Below, in pieces: positions 1-6,594 of a stretch of 7,620 bases of DNA. Source of the stretch: Rhodospirillaceae bacterium (GTDB lineage: Bacteria; Pseudomonadota; Alphaproteobacteria; JABSOH01). The first letter of the stretch is position 1. Every line of letters begins with the position of its first letter. The stretch covers positions 1 through 7,620 of the forward strand of contig JAHDDM010000051.1 of the NCBI GenBank assembly GCA_020629355.1, read 5' to 3'. Below the pieces are notes generated by a model, which worked only from the letters and a program-made list of their open reading frames with translations, ran no database searches and was not told the origin of the DNA. Both the position numbers and the translations under genes were made by a program.

Positions 1-758
1 TGAATCGCGTTCTCGATAAACTGAAAGACATACATCACAATGGCGAATATGGTTCCGTACTTTGCAGTTTCTGCCGAGACTGAAGACAGAATCGTATAGA
101 TAAGCAGACCGAGCATGGCTAGCCAGATTATCGAAAAATTCAAAACCTCAATTTTGGAAAGCCAAATATTGTGAGACATTAATGTCCGAATATGCTGAAG
201 AATATTGCCACCAGCATGAAGAATACTGACCCGCTTTTCCAGTTCATCATTATAGAGTGTATTGTGCTTGAGCGTCTTTTTGCTGCTGGCGAGGTAAACA
301 ATAATGGTCAATACGACAACACACAGGCAAGCCAGAAATATATTTTCGCTAATAAAGAAAAGAATCAGCAGCGTACCCACCAGACTGACACTGTTATTCA
401 GCAGCTCTGGTACGGAATTTTCAAAAAACTCAACCGCTTCAAAGAGCATCTGTAGTTGGGCGTTTCTGGTGGTGACGCTGGTTTTTGTGTTTTGCACCAC
501 CAGACGGTCACAGAGTGCCTCGTATATTCGGGCGTAAAAATGCGTGTCAAAATACATCCGTGAACTCATCACGATCATTGCCGCCAGTCCAATACCGCCG
601 AGATAGTATAACCCCAGATACGAGTCTTCCAGAATATGGTTGATTGCCTCGCCTATGATAAGTGGAAAGACGAGCCAAATTCCAGCTTCAAGGAACAAGA
701 GCATGGCGGTTACCATAAACCGAAATTTGTGTTCCAAGAGTACTTTTTTGAAATACAT
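1..758 (-). CDS. Stand-alone ABC-type six-helix transmembrane protein (3' end beyond window)
   Basis: The reading frame runs leftward from an ATG at 758 for 252 codons to the window edge without a stop, so its end is not visible. The protein has about six hydrophobic segments (roughly residues 13-35, 48-66, 122-140, 141-157, 207-225, 233-250). The loops contain F-Y-A-R-I-Y (74-79) and E-F-F-E-N-S-V-P (110-117). This matches my memory of the stand-alone ABC exporter membrane-domain family (Pfam ABC_membrane_3 type), which has the exporter helix bundle but no ATPase domain in the same chain. No Walker A or signature motif is seen in the visible part. The start lies 21 nt after the RND permease stop, in the same frame. 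No clear Shine-Dalgarno sequence precedes it, so translational coupling to the permease is likely. The substrate is unknown. A nucleotide-binding domain beyond the window edge cannot be excluded, although family members usually end near this length. Confidence 0.8.
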   Translation of the reverse strand, partial: MYFKKVLLEHKFRFMVTAMLLFLEAGIWLVFPLIIGEAINHILEDSYLGLYYLGGIGLAAMIVMSSRMYFDTHFYARIYEALCDRLVVQNTKTSVTTRNAQLQMLFEAVEFFENSVPELLNNSVSLVGTLLILFFISENIFLACLCVVVLTIIVYLASSKKTLKHNTLYNDELEKRVSILHAGGNILQHIRTLMSHNIWLSKIEVLNFSIIWLAMLGLLIYTILSSVSAETAKYGTIFAIVMYVFQFIENAI

Positions 759-779
759 GGGGGTCTTTTTATGGATTAT

Positions 780-3700
780 TCACTGTAGAGAATTTGACCA
801 TCTTTTATTTTTTCTTTCGATCAGATACAGGCTGGCAGGGGTGACAAGGAGTGTCAACAGGGCTGCAAACAACAGTCCATAGAAAATGGATGCCGAAAGC
901 TGTTGCCACCACTGCCCTGATGCACCGCCAAAGGAGAGCGAACGTTCGATGAAATTGACCTGAATCTCGAACACCGAGGGCAGAAGTCCCAACGCGGTGG
1001 TGAATGTCGTGAGCAATACTGGACGCAAGCGTTCCGTACCCGTCTGGATCAGTGCATCTTTCAGGCTATCCGAGGTCTGTTTGATTTTATTAAAAGTATC
1101 AATCAGGATAATATTGTTATTAACGACAATCCCCGCCAGCGCAATCACGCCAATTCCACTCATTACGATACTGAAGGGTTTGGCGATCATCAAATGCCCC
1201 AGCAGCACCCCAACGGTGGACATGATAATGGCAGAGAGAATCAGCAATGCCTGCATGAAACTGTTGAATTGGATCAGCAATACCACCAGAATCGTAAACA
1301 GAGCCACCGCAAAGGCTTTCATCAAAAACTGTTGTGATTCTTTCTGCTTTTCTTCCTCGCCCTTAAATTTGATACGGATGCTCTCTGGCAATTCCAGACG
1401 ATCAATAATTTTTTGAATTTCCTGCACCTTATCATGCGCGAGTACTCCTGGCAGCAGATCCGCACCGATGGTCATCACGCGCGCGGTGTCCTCGCGGGTG
1501 ATCACATCCGAGGAAGGTCGCACATCACGGCTGATAAAATTATTCAGGGGGATGAGACCCGCAGGAGTGTTGATACGCAGACTGTCAATCTGGCTAAGGG
1601 TACGGTGGGATTCTGGCAACCTTGCGATAATATCAAGCTCTTCATCGGAATTATCTGGCCGCATGGTGCCAACCTTGAGACCTTTCGTCGCCATTTGCAG
1701 GACACTGCCGACTGTACTTGGACTGGTCTGATACTGTTCGAGTTTTTGGGTATCAATATCAAAAATCCAGTCAATTCCAGGTTTCGGTGCGCTGTCTTCA
1801 ATGTCCACCAATCCATCAATATTCAGCACCTCGCGCCGCAGAAGATAGAAAGCCTGTTCCAGTTCTTCTGTATTGTTCGAGATTAACTGTACCTGTATTG
1901 CCTTGTTGATCGGCGGTCCGCTACGCGGAAGCTGAATCTGGACAACAATCCCCCCGATATTACGGGTTTTTTCGGCAATTTCGGCACGAATTTCCCGTGC
2001 TGGACGGCGGAGAGACTCATCCTTGAGATCAAGACGAATAATTCCGATAATATCTTCGGCATCCTGTCTGCCCTGCACCAGACCACTAGAGGCATAAATA
2101 CTGTCAAAATCGCCTTTTTCCGCGTCAATCTGTAGAATTCTGTCCTCGACCAAACGCACCAGTCTGTCCTGTTCGGCAATGGCGATATTGCCACGGGCGT
2201 AAACCTTGACGTTAATCTGTTCTGGCTCAATGGAAGGAAAGAACTGCACGCCATGACCAAAGCGAAAATAGCTGATATAGGCCACCACCAGCGTCACTAT
2301 CGCCAACAGCAGAATCGAACGGGGGAAGCGCAAGGCAACCCCCAGGACACGCGCATACACCCGAACCGTAAAGCCAGGTGCATTATCGGTACTGTTTGCG
2401 GTTTTCCCTTCTGAAATATCAGGGTCTCGAATAAAACGTTTGCTCAGAATATGGCCGATAATCAGAGCAGGGAGTGCACACACTGCCCCGATTGCAGGTG
2501 CTGGAACTTTTGCCAGCATCGGAATCATCGTGACCAGCCAGCCAAAAAGCATCAGACCCAAGGCAAACCCCGCGCCACCAGCCACCAGTGTGACAAGCAT
2601 TCGGACAATGCTGCTAAAATATGTCCCCAGAACTGGTAGGAAAATCAACGCAATCGCCAGCGAGGCACTCAGCACCGCAATCATGGTAATGGGCATGAAG
2701 CGCATGAACTCGCCGACAATATCTGGCCAGAACAGTAGTGGGAAAAACGCCAGTAGCGTGGTCAAGGTTGAGGCGATAATGGGTAAGGACATCCGCCGTG
2801 CAGCAGAGGCATAGGCCTGAGACCTTGGTATGCCCTGTGCGATTTTTCGGTCTGCATATTCAGTCACCACCACGGCGGCATCGGTAAGGATTCCCACCGA
2901 AAGAATCAATGAAAACAACACAACAATATTGACGGTATATCCCGCGATAAACAGAAACAGCATTCCACAGACAAACGAGGCTGGAATTGCACTTGAGACC
3001 AGTACCCCGCCGCGCACTCCAAGGGCGGCAATCAGCACCACAATCATCAGAATAATTGCAGTAATAATATTATTCTGCAAATCACCCAACATAATACGAA
3101 TCTGTTTTGATTCGTCTTGACGAATATCAATACTGATCTGATCGGGCAGTGCGGCATCGAATGCGGCAATAATCCCGCGTGCCTTTTGTATGGTGGCAAT
3201 AACATTCTGCCCACTTCGCTTGACAATTTCCAATGTCAATGCAGGCTTGCCATTGATACGCGCATAGCTTTGAAAATCCTTGAAGGTGCGGCGTACCGTG
3301 GCGACATCTTTCAGACGCACCGTGCGCTCATTGTACACTACAAGGGGCAAGTTCTGTACCGCCGAGGCTTCCTCAAGCAATGAAGGCAATTCGATGGAAA
3401 ACCGCCCTGCACCCGTATCAAGCGCACCAGCAGGCACAATCCGATTGTGTTTGCGTACGGTGGCGACTACGGTTTCCAAAGGTAAATCATAGCTTTGAAT
3501 CAAGAGAGGATCGACAATTATCTCGATAACTTCATCCCGCGTGCCGCGCAAGTTGACCTCCAGCACCTCATCAAGTGCCTCCAGCTCATCCTGTAATTTC
3601 TTGGTAATGCTCAGCAAGGAACGCTCGGTGACATCACCAGAAACACTGATCACCAGAACCGGAGACAGCGATAGATTCACCTCGCTGACCTCAGGGTGCT

Positions 3701-4070
3701 TGGCATCTTCTGGCAGTTTACTAATGGCGTTATCGACCTTCTCGCGCATGTCATCAAGCGCATCATCAATATCGACACTGGTATCAAAATGCGCCACCAC
3801 CGAACCACCGCCCTGATAGGCATTGCCCTCCAGTCGATCCAGACCCTCAAGGCTTTTCAGCTCCTGCTCCATGGGCTTGACCAGCATCCGTTCAGCGTCA
3901 GAGGGTGAAATACCCTCAAGCGACATTGAGACATAGCCGATGGGAATGGAAATATCCGGCGAAGCTTCTTTGGGAATCTGCTGATAGGCAATCCCGCCAG
4001 CGACCAATAAAAAGACCAGCGTCAACAAAGTAACACGGCTGCGGTGTATCGCCCAATCAATCGGATTCAT
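780..4070 (-). CDS. RND family efflux permease subunit
   Basis: This 1096-residue inner-membrane proton-driven pump belongs to the AcrB/MexB superfamily and should assemble with an adaptor and an outer-membrane channel. It has the expected layout: TM1 at 12-30, a periplasmic porter domain at about 31-330, a helix bundle from about 332, a second porter half at about 605-910, and a final bundle from 915 to 1085. Family marks include G-E-E-E-K-Q-K-E-S (904-912) before TM8, R-L-R-P (1014-1017) and G-I-V-V-N-N-N (980-986). The TM4 relay site reads T-D-A-A (396-399), so the first Asp of AcrB's pair is kept (D397) and the second is Ala. The AcrB K940 position is Asn (984). Two extra hydrophobic stretches (about 490-515 and 523-543) between TM6 and TM7 make it longer than the usual ~1040. 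The ATG at 4070 has a good Shine-Dalgarno at 4079-4083. The single-Asp site leaves drug, lipid or metal substrates open. Confidence 0.95.
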   Translation of the reverse strand: MNPIDWAIHRSRVTLLTLVFLLVAGGIAYQQIPKEASPDISIPIGYVSMSLEGISPSDAERMLVKPMEQELKSLEGLDRLEGNAYQGGGSVVAHFDTSVDIDDALDDMREKVDNAISKLPEDAKHPEVSEVNLSLSPVLVISVSGDVTERSLLSITKKLQDELEALDEVLEVNLRGTRDEVIEIIVDPLLIQSYDLPLETVVATVRKHNRIVPAGALDTGAGRFSIELPSLLEEASAVQNLPLVVYNERTVRLKDVATVRRTFKDFQSYARINGKPALTLEIVKRSGQNVIATIQKARGIIAAFDAALPDQISIDIRQDESKQIRIMLGDLQNNIITAIILMIVVLIAALGVRGGVLVSSAIPASFVCGMLFLFIAGYTVNIVVLFSLILSVGILTDAAVVVTEYADRKIAQGIPRSQAYASAARRMSLPIIASTLTTLLAFFPLLFWPDIVGEFMRFMPITMIAVLSASLAIALIFLPVLGTYFSSIVRMLVTLVAGGAGFALGLMLFGWLVTMIPMLAKVPAPAIGAVCALPALIIGHILSKRFIRDPDISEGKTANSTDNAPGFTVRVYARVLGVALRFPRSILLLAIVTLVVAYISYFRFGHGVQFFPSIEPEQINVKVYARGNIAIAEQDRLVRLVEDRILQIDAEKGDFDSIYASSGLVQGRQDAEDIIGIIRLDLKDESLRRPAREIRAEIAEKTRNIGGIVVQIQLPRSGPPINKAIQVQLISNNTEELEQAFYLLRREVLNIDGLVDIEDSAPKPGIDWIFDIDTQKLEQYQTSPSTVGSVLQMATKGLKVGTMRPDNSDEELDIIARLPESHRTLSQIDSLRINTPAGLIPLNNFISRDVRPSSDVITREDTARVMTIGADLLPGVLAHDKVQEIQKIIDRLELPESIRIKFKGEEEKQKESQQFLMKAFAVALFTILVVLLIQFNSFMQALLILSAIIMSTVGVLLGHLMIAKPFSIVMSGIGVIALAGIVVNNNIILIDTFNKIKQTSDSLKDALIQTGTERLRPVLLTTFTTALGLLPSVFEIQVNFIERSLSFGGASGQWWQQLSASIFYGLLFAALLTLLVTPASLYLIERKNKRWSNSLQ

Positions 4071-4076
4071 TGTATT

Positions 4077-4376
4077 TTATCCTGCAAGACTTAACAAAAT
4101 GCTTTTTATTGAACGAAGGTATTTTTTATATACTTCGTTGTCATTACGGCGGTCAATAATGAGAACAAAAAGCGTCGTATCATCAAAACGGTAAATAATA
4201 CGGTATTCACCTTGATCTGCTCTGTAATCGTTGTTTCCGCCTTTAAGGGCTTTAGTATCGTTCGGTAGAGGATTATTGCAAAGCTCTTGCACCTTGCTAT
4301 CCAGCTGGCGAAATTGTTTAGGCGCAAGCCTTGCCAAAAACTTTTTGGCTTGCTTACTCAAATTAAGGTAGCGCAT
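4077..4376 (-). CDS. RelE/ParE superfamily toxin
   Basis: This 99-residue protein has the RelE/ParE fold pattern: an N-terminal helical hairpin (about 5-35), then L-K-G-G-N-N-D-Y-R (44-52) and the strands E-Y-R-I-I-Y-R (57-63) and L-F-V-L-I-I-D-R-R (69-77), ending in N-E-V-Y (80-83). By alignment with E. coli RelE, R59, R77 and Y83 match catalytic R61, R81 and Y87. R52 replaces K52, and the K54 position has no clear equivalent. This favours a RelE-like ribosome-dependent mRNA nuclease over a ParE gyrase poison, but the assignment is inferred. The start overlaps the antitoxin gene by 14 nt, typical of translational coupling. Its last codons (L-A-G-stop) contain the Shine-Dalgarno of the RND permease that follows 6 nt later. 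The gene looks intact. Confidence 0.9.
   Translation of the reverse strand: MRYLNLSKQAKKFLARLAPKQFRQLDSKVQELCNNPLPNDTKALKGGNNDYRADQGEYRIIYRFDDTTLFVLIIDRRNDNEVYKKYLRSIKSILLSLAG
4079..4083 (-). promoter_or_regulatory. Shine-Dalgarno of the RND permease, overlapping the toxin stop codon
   Basis: The minus strand reads AGGAT eight nt before the permease ATG at 4070. The final bases of this motif belong to the toxin stop codon TAA (4077-4079). Ribosomes finishing the toxin would end on the permease binding site, so the two genes are probably translationally coupled. Confidence 0.75.
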
Positions 4377-4635
4377 GTTGCGAACGAAGTGAAGCGATAA
4401 AAGATTGGCTTTCTTCTACTCCACAAAATCCGTCTTTTTCGGCTTCGCGCGCACGTTCAAACCAATAATGATCCTCTAGGCTTTCTAGTAAGCCCGTAAG
4501 ATGTTCATACTCTGTTGCTGATAATACTACAGCAGAGGCGCGCCCATGCCGAGTAATCATCACAGGCTCACGCTGAACCTGTTCTATGACAGCTCCAAAG
4601 CGGGCTTTGGCTTCATTGGCACTTACGGTTTGCAT
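4363..4635 (-). CDS. Phd/YefM family antitoxin
   Basis: This 90-residue protein starts M-Q-T-V-S-A-N-E-A-K-A-R-F-G, the usual opening of the Phd/YefM DNA-binding domain. It continues with V-M-I-T-R-H-G-R-A-S-A-V-V-L-S (25-39), the core strand and turn of that fold. The charged C-terminal half (about 50-90) is where this family wraps around and blocks its toxin. Family members bind palindromic operators at their own promoter and repress better when complexed with the toxin. The ATG at 4635 lies about 26 nt downstream of the predicted transcription start for the promoter at 4668-4696. No strong Shine-Dalgarno is visible. The gene overlaps the toxin gene by 14 nt and together they form a complete type II module. 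The module is unusual in lying inside an RND efflux operon. Confidence 0.92.
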   Translation of the reverse strand: MQTVSANEAKARFGAVIEQVQREPVMITRHGRASAVVLSATEYEHLTGLLESLEDHYWFERAREAEKDGFCGVEESQSFIASLRSQHALP

Positions 4636-4667
4636 GAGTCTATGAAAAAAGGTGATTGGTTTTGCCT

Positions 4668-4696
4668 ATTATGGACGAAACGGGCGAAAATATCAA
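4668..4696 (-). promoter_or_regulatory. Sigma70-like promoter of the antitoxin-toxin module
   Basis: Read on the minus strand, a -35 box TTGATA (4691-4696, 5 of 6 to consensus) is separated by exactly 17 nt from a -10 box CATAAT (4668-4673, 5 of 6). Transcription should start near 4661, leaving a leader of about 26 nt before the antitoxin ATG. There is no terminator-like sequence between toxin and permease, so the same transcript could cover the RND permease and the ABC-type gene. Confidence 0.7.
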
Positions 4697-4718
4697 GATA
4701 CTATAATTCTATAATAAG

Positions 4719-4753
4719 GCCTATCTCATATAATTTGATCATATGGGATAGGC
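4719..4753. repeat. Imperfect 13-bp inverted repeat related to the 4841-4885 hairpin
   Basis: GCCTATCTCATAT (4719-4731) and ATATGGGATAGGC (4741-4753) pair at 12 of 13 positions, and the remaining position is a G-T wobble. The full 35 nt aligns without gaps to the central 35 nt of the perfect hairpin (4846-4880, read on the minus strand) with about 25 identities. Several differences change both arms together. It ends about 23 nt upstream of the -35 box of the TA promoter. Confidence 0.85.
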
Positions 4754-4769
4754 GATAATCTTTTATCGC
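4752..4769. repeat. Small 7-bp hairpin
   Basis: GCGATAA (4752-4758) and TTATCGC (4763-4769) are exact reverse complements around the 4-nt loop TCTT. The hairpin shares its first two bases with the preceding palindrome and forms the boundary to the GC-rich core. Confidence 0.7.
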
Positions 4770-4840
4770 TCACGCCGCCTGACCTTACGGCCTTGGCTCC
4801 GCGGGGGCAGCGCATGCGCGCTGGTCGCGCGGTCACGCTC

Positions 4841-4885
4841 CTATAGCCAGTCTCACATAATCATTTTATGTGAGACTGGCTATAG
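4841..4885. repeat. Perfect 20-bp inverted repeat with 5-nt loop
   Basis: CTATAGCCAGTCTCACATAA (4841-4860) is followed by the loop TCATT and the exact reverse complement at 4866-4885. This is far too long to arise by chance and would form a very stable hairpin in either transcript. No T-run follows on either strand, so it is not a standard intrinsic terminator. It could hinder read-through from the adaptor gene, be a protein binding site, or be the end of a small mobile element. Confidence 0.95.
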
Positions 4886-5024
4886 TGCAGCATCCAAAAA
4901 CTGAACCATGATAAGCAGTACAAGCTATATATTCAGGATATTCAGAGAGTAATAAAAGTACGCTGTAACCTTAGTATCGGCAATATTGTATTCTTCTTCA
5001 ATATTTTCAATGCACTCATATTCT

Positions 5025-6116
5025 TTACTGAACTTCAGCTTCTGTCCGTACCACGTTCCCTGTTTTGACAAAGTCCTGTCCTGCCACAATCAAACGGGCT
5101 TCAGTAGGCAAACCACCAAGATAAACCCCATCTTCGGTATCTTCGATAATCTCCACTGGATGAAAAACCACACGATCTTCAGCATTGACGGCTTTAATCC
5201 CCACCTGCCCCTGTTGGTTAAGGGTCAAGAGACTCTTGGACTGGAAGTGCGCCGCAATATTATCACTGAAAATGACAACATTGCTACTGATGCCAGCCCG
5301 TAGGCGCATATCGGGGTTGTCCAAACGAATCCGCACCTCGAATGTTCCTGTGCGAATATCACTGGAAGCAGAGATATAGTGCACTACTCCAGTATATTTC
5401 TCGCCATTGATCAAGGTAATATCCGCTTGATACCCCAAGGCAATATTGCTCAGTTCACGCTCCGAGGCAAAGGTGACGACCTCGATGGGATCAAGGTCCA
5501 CAAGCTCAACTACCACTGTGCCAGGCGAAGTCATTTCGCCTATTTCAACACTGATGTTTTGGACTATGCCAGCATAGGGCGCGCTGATTGTTGTATCATC
5601 AAGACTTTTCTTTGCCTGAGAAACCCCCTGTTGAGCTCTGATCAAAGCTTCTTTTGCCTGAAGGAGTTCCAGCTCTGACTGATAGCCCCCCGCGGAGAGG
5701 TCTTTAATCGCATCATAATTTTTGGAAGCACGCTCAAGACCTGCAACCGCCGAAGCATAAGCATCGGGGCGCGTTTCTTTCGATAGACGCATCAGAACGT
5801 CACCTTCGGCGACATGATCACCCTCGTTGACAAGAATCTCAAGAACGCGCGATTGCAACTCCGCCTTCACCGAACTGCTACGCAAGGCACGAGTGCGGCC
5901 ATTGATCTGAATTTGACGGGCAAACTTTTGCGCCTTCGATGCACGCACCGTCACCAGAAAAGGATTCTCATCCTTAGCCTTAGCGGATTGATCTGTACTG
6001 GCCTCTTTTTCAGCTGCCGCCACACGCACTGCTTCATTGCCAATATTGCCACCAGCCATCCAAGCAACAACAATCGCGACAATCAGTAGCGAAACAGAAA
6101 TTGATTTCCAGCGCAT
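5025..6116 (-). CDS. RND efflux periplasmic adaptor subunit (membrane fusion protein)
   Basis: This 363-residue adaptor links an RND permease to an outer-membrane channel. An N-terminal hydrophobic segment (about 6-21) serves as signal anchor; no lipobox cysteine is seen. The split lipoyl (barrel-sandwich) domain has halves at about 83-112, with V-N-E-G-D-H-V-A-E-G (96-105), and 178-206, with S-A-P-Y-A-G-I-V (178-185). Between them is a helical hairpin (about 113-175) rich in Ala, Gln and Leu. A beta-barrel (about 210-285) and a membrane-proximal C-terminal domain follow. I chose the ATG at 6116 because it gives a normal signal anchor; an in-frame TTG at 6152 would overlap the upstream gene. 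It starts 10 nt after the cold-shock gene and lacks a clear Shine-Dalgarno, suggesting coupling. Its natural partner is the permease at 780-4070, now separated from it by the TA module. Confidence 0.93.
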   Translation of the reverse strand: MRWKSISVSLLIVAIVVAWMAGGNIGNEAVRVAAAEKEASTDQSAKAKDENPFLVTVRASKAQKFARQIQINGRTRALRSSSVKAELQSRVLEILVNEGDHVAEGDVLMRLSKETRPDAYASAVAGLERASKNYDAIKDLSAGGYQSELELLQAKEALIRAQQGVSQAKKSLDDTTISAPYAGIVQNISVEIGEMTSPGTVVVELVDLDPIEVVTFASERELSNIALGYQADITLINGEKYTGVVHYISASSDIRTGTFEVRIRLDNPDMRLRAGISSNVVIFSDNIAAHFQSKSLLTLNQQGQVGIKAVNAEDRVVFHPVEIIEDTEDGVYLGGLPTEARLIVAGQDFVKTGNVVRTEAEVQ

Positions 6117-6126
6117 GACCGAAAAT

Positions 6127-6585
6127 CTAGCTAATCTTGATCGAATCCGCAATCAATCCGCGTGGGCCGTCACGATAGCTTAGGCGAATGACTTGACCCG
6201 ATTCGGGTTCTTGACCATAACCGATGAGCTTACCTGGCAAAAAGACATCTTTGCCAATGGAATGCACTGTCGCAAAGCCAAAGCCTTTTGCCGCATTGTA
6301 AAATTTTACTTCTGCGTCCACAACATCAGAGCTGTCAGCGCTTGTGGTCTCTTCCTCCGTTGCGGTGCTTTCGTCAACCGAAGTGATACTGGCTACCTGC
6401 TTGCCTTTTGGGCCATCGCTGAAGGTGCAGACAATCGTCGTGCCCGGACGTAAAGTTTCGTAGCCCGCATCTTTCAATACTGAAAAATGCAGAAAAGCAT
6501 CTGTATTCGTTTGCGCTTCGTTTACAAAACCAAAGCCTTTGCGCGGCTCAAACCATTTTAGCTGTGTTGTTACTGTATCGCTCAT
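6127..6585 (-). CDS. Two-domain cold-shock (CSD) nucleic-acid-binding protein
   Basis: This 152-residue protein contains two cold-shock OB-fold domains joined by an acidic Ser/Thr/Glu-rich linker (about 70-90). Domain 1 keeps both RNA-binding motifs: RNP1 K-G-F-G-F-V (16-21) and RNP2 A-F-L-H-F-S (30-35). Domain 2 keeps RNP1 K-G-F-G-F-A (100-105), but RNP2 reads V-F-L-P-G-K (114-119), without the usual His and second aromatic. The start at 6585 is preceded by a strong Shine-Dalgarno GAGGAT at 9-nt spacing. A longer frame from 6648 exists but its extra 21 residues do not look like CSD sequence. It is the first gene of the leftward cluster, 10 nt ahead of the RND adaptor. Such proteins bind single-stranded RNA or DNA and act as RNA chaperones or antiterminators. 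A role in controlling the efflux genes is only inferred from position. Confidence 0.9.
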   Translation of the reverse strand: MSDTVTTQLKWFEPRKGFGFVNEAQTNTDAFLHFSVLKDAGYETLRPGTTIVCTFSDGPKGKQVASITSVDESTATEEETTSADSSDVVDAEVKFYNAAKGFGFATVHSIGKDVFLPGKLIGYGQEPESGQVIRLSYRDGPRGLIADSIKIS

Positions 6586-6594
6586 TATGTACTT

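Larger units (their letters stand above)
4719..4885. mobile_element. Possible small palindrome-ended (MITE- or REP-like) element
   Basis: Two related 35-nt palindromes, best aligned in inverted orientation, enclose a GC-rich core of about 75 bp. The core contains a further hairpin, CAGCGC (4808-4813) with GCGCTG (4818-4823). The base composition of the core contrasts sharply with the AT-rich flanks. The whole unit is about 167 bp and has no intact gene. A 25-codon stretch on the minus strand of the core, rich in Arg and ending in TAA next to the small hairpin, could be the tail of a decayed transposase, but this is weak. No target-site duplication is recognisable. The related ends and non-coding core suggest a non-autonomous element; a structured regulatory region is the alternative. 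Confidence 0.45.
4636..5024. other. 389-nt gap between RND adaptor and antitoxin genes
   Basis: No convincing gene is present. From low to high coordinate it holds the antitoxin leader and promoter (4636-4696), an AT-rich patch with CTATAAT repeated at 4701-4707 and 4709-4715, a diverged palindrome (4719-4753), a small hairpin (4752-4769), a GC-rich core (about 4768-4842), a perfect long hairpin (4841-4885) and an AT-rich tail of 139 nt up to the adaptor stop. The tail contains a short direct repeat of ATATTCAG (4929-4936 and 4938-4945). RND adaptor and permease genes are normally almost contiguous, so this gap together with the TA pair looks inserted. Confidence 0.75.

Noticed and set aside
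997..1886. Long plus-strand open frames (997-1416, 1413-1886) within the permease gene
   Set aside because: They lie antisense to a clearly conserved RND coding sequence, and their translations show no recognisable domain or ribosome-binding site.
4841..4885. Intrinsic transcription terminator for the adaptor gene
   Set aside because: The hairpin is very stable, but no T-run follows on the minus strand and the stem is much longer than usual terminators. Better described as a palindromic repeat.
4719..4885. CRISPR array or attachment site
   Set aside because: There are only two related palindromes, diverged from each other and with no repeat-spacer periodicity. No integrase or tRNA is nearby.
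6117..6152. Adaptor protein starting at the TTG at 6152
   Set aside because: It would overlap the cold-shock gene and place 12 charged residues ahead of a normal signal anchor. The ATG at 6116 fits better.
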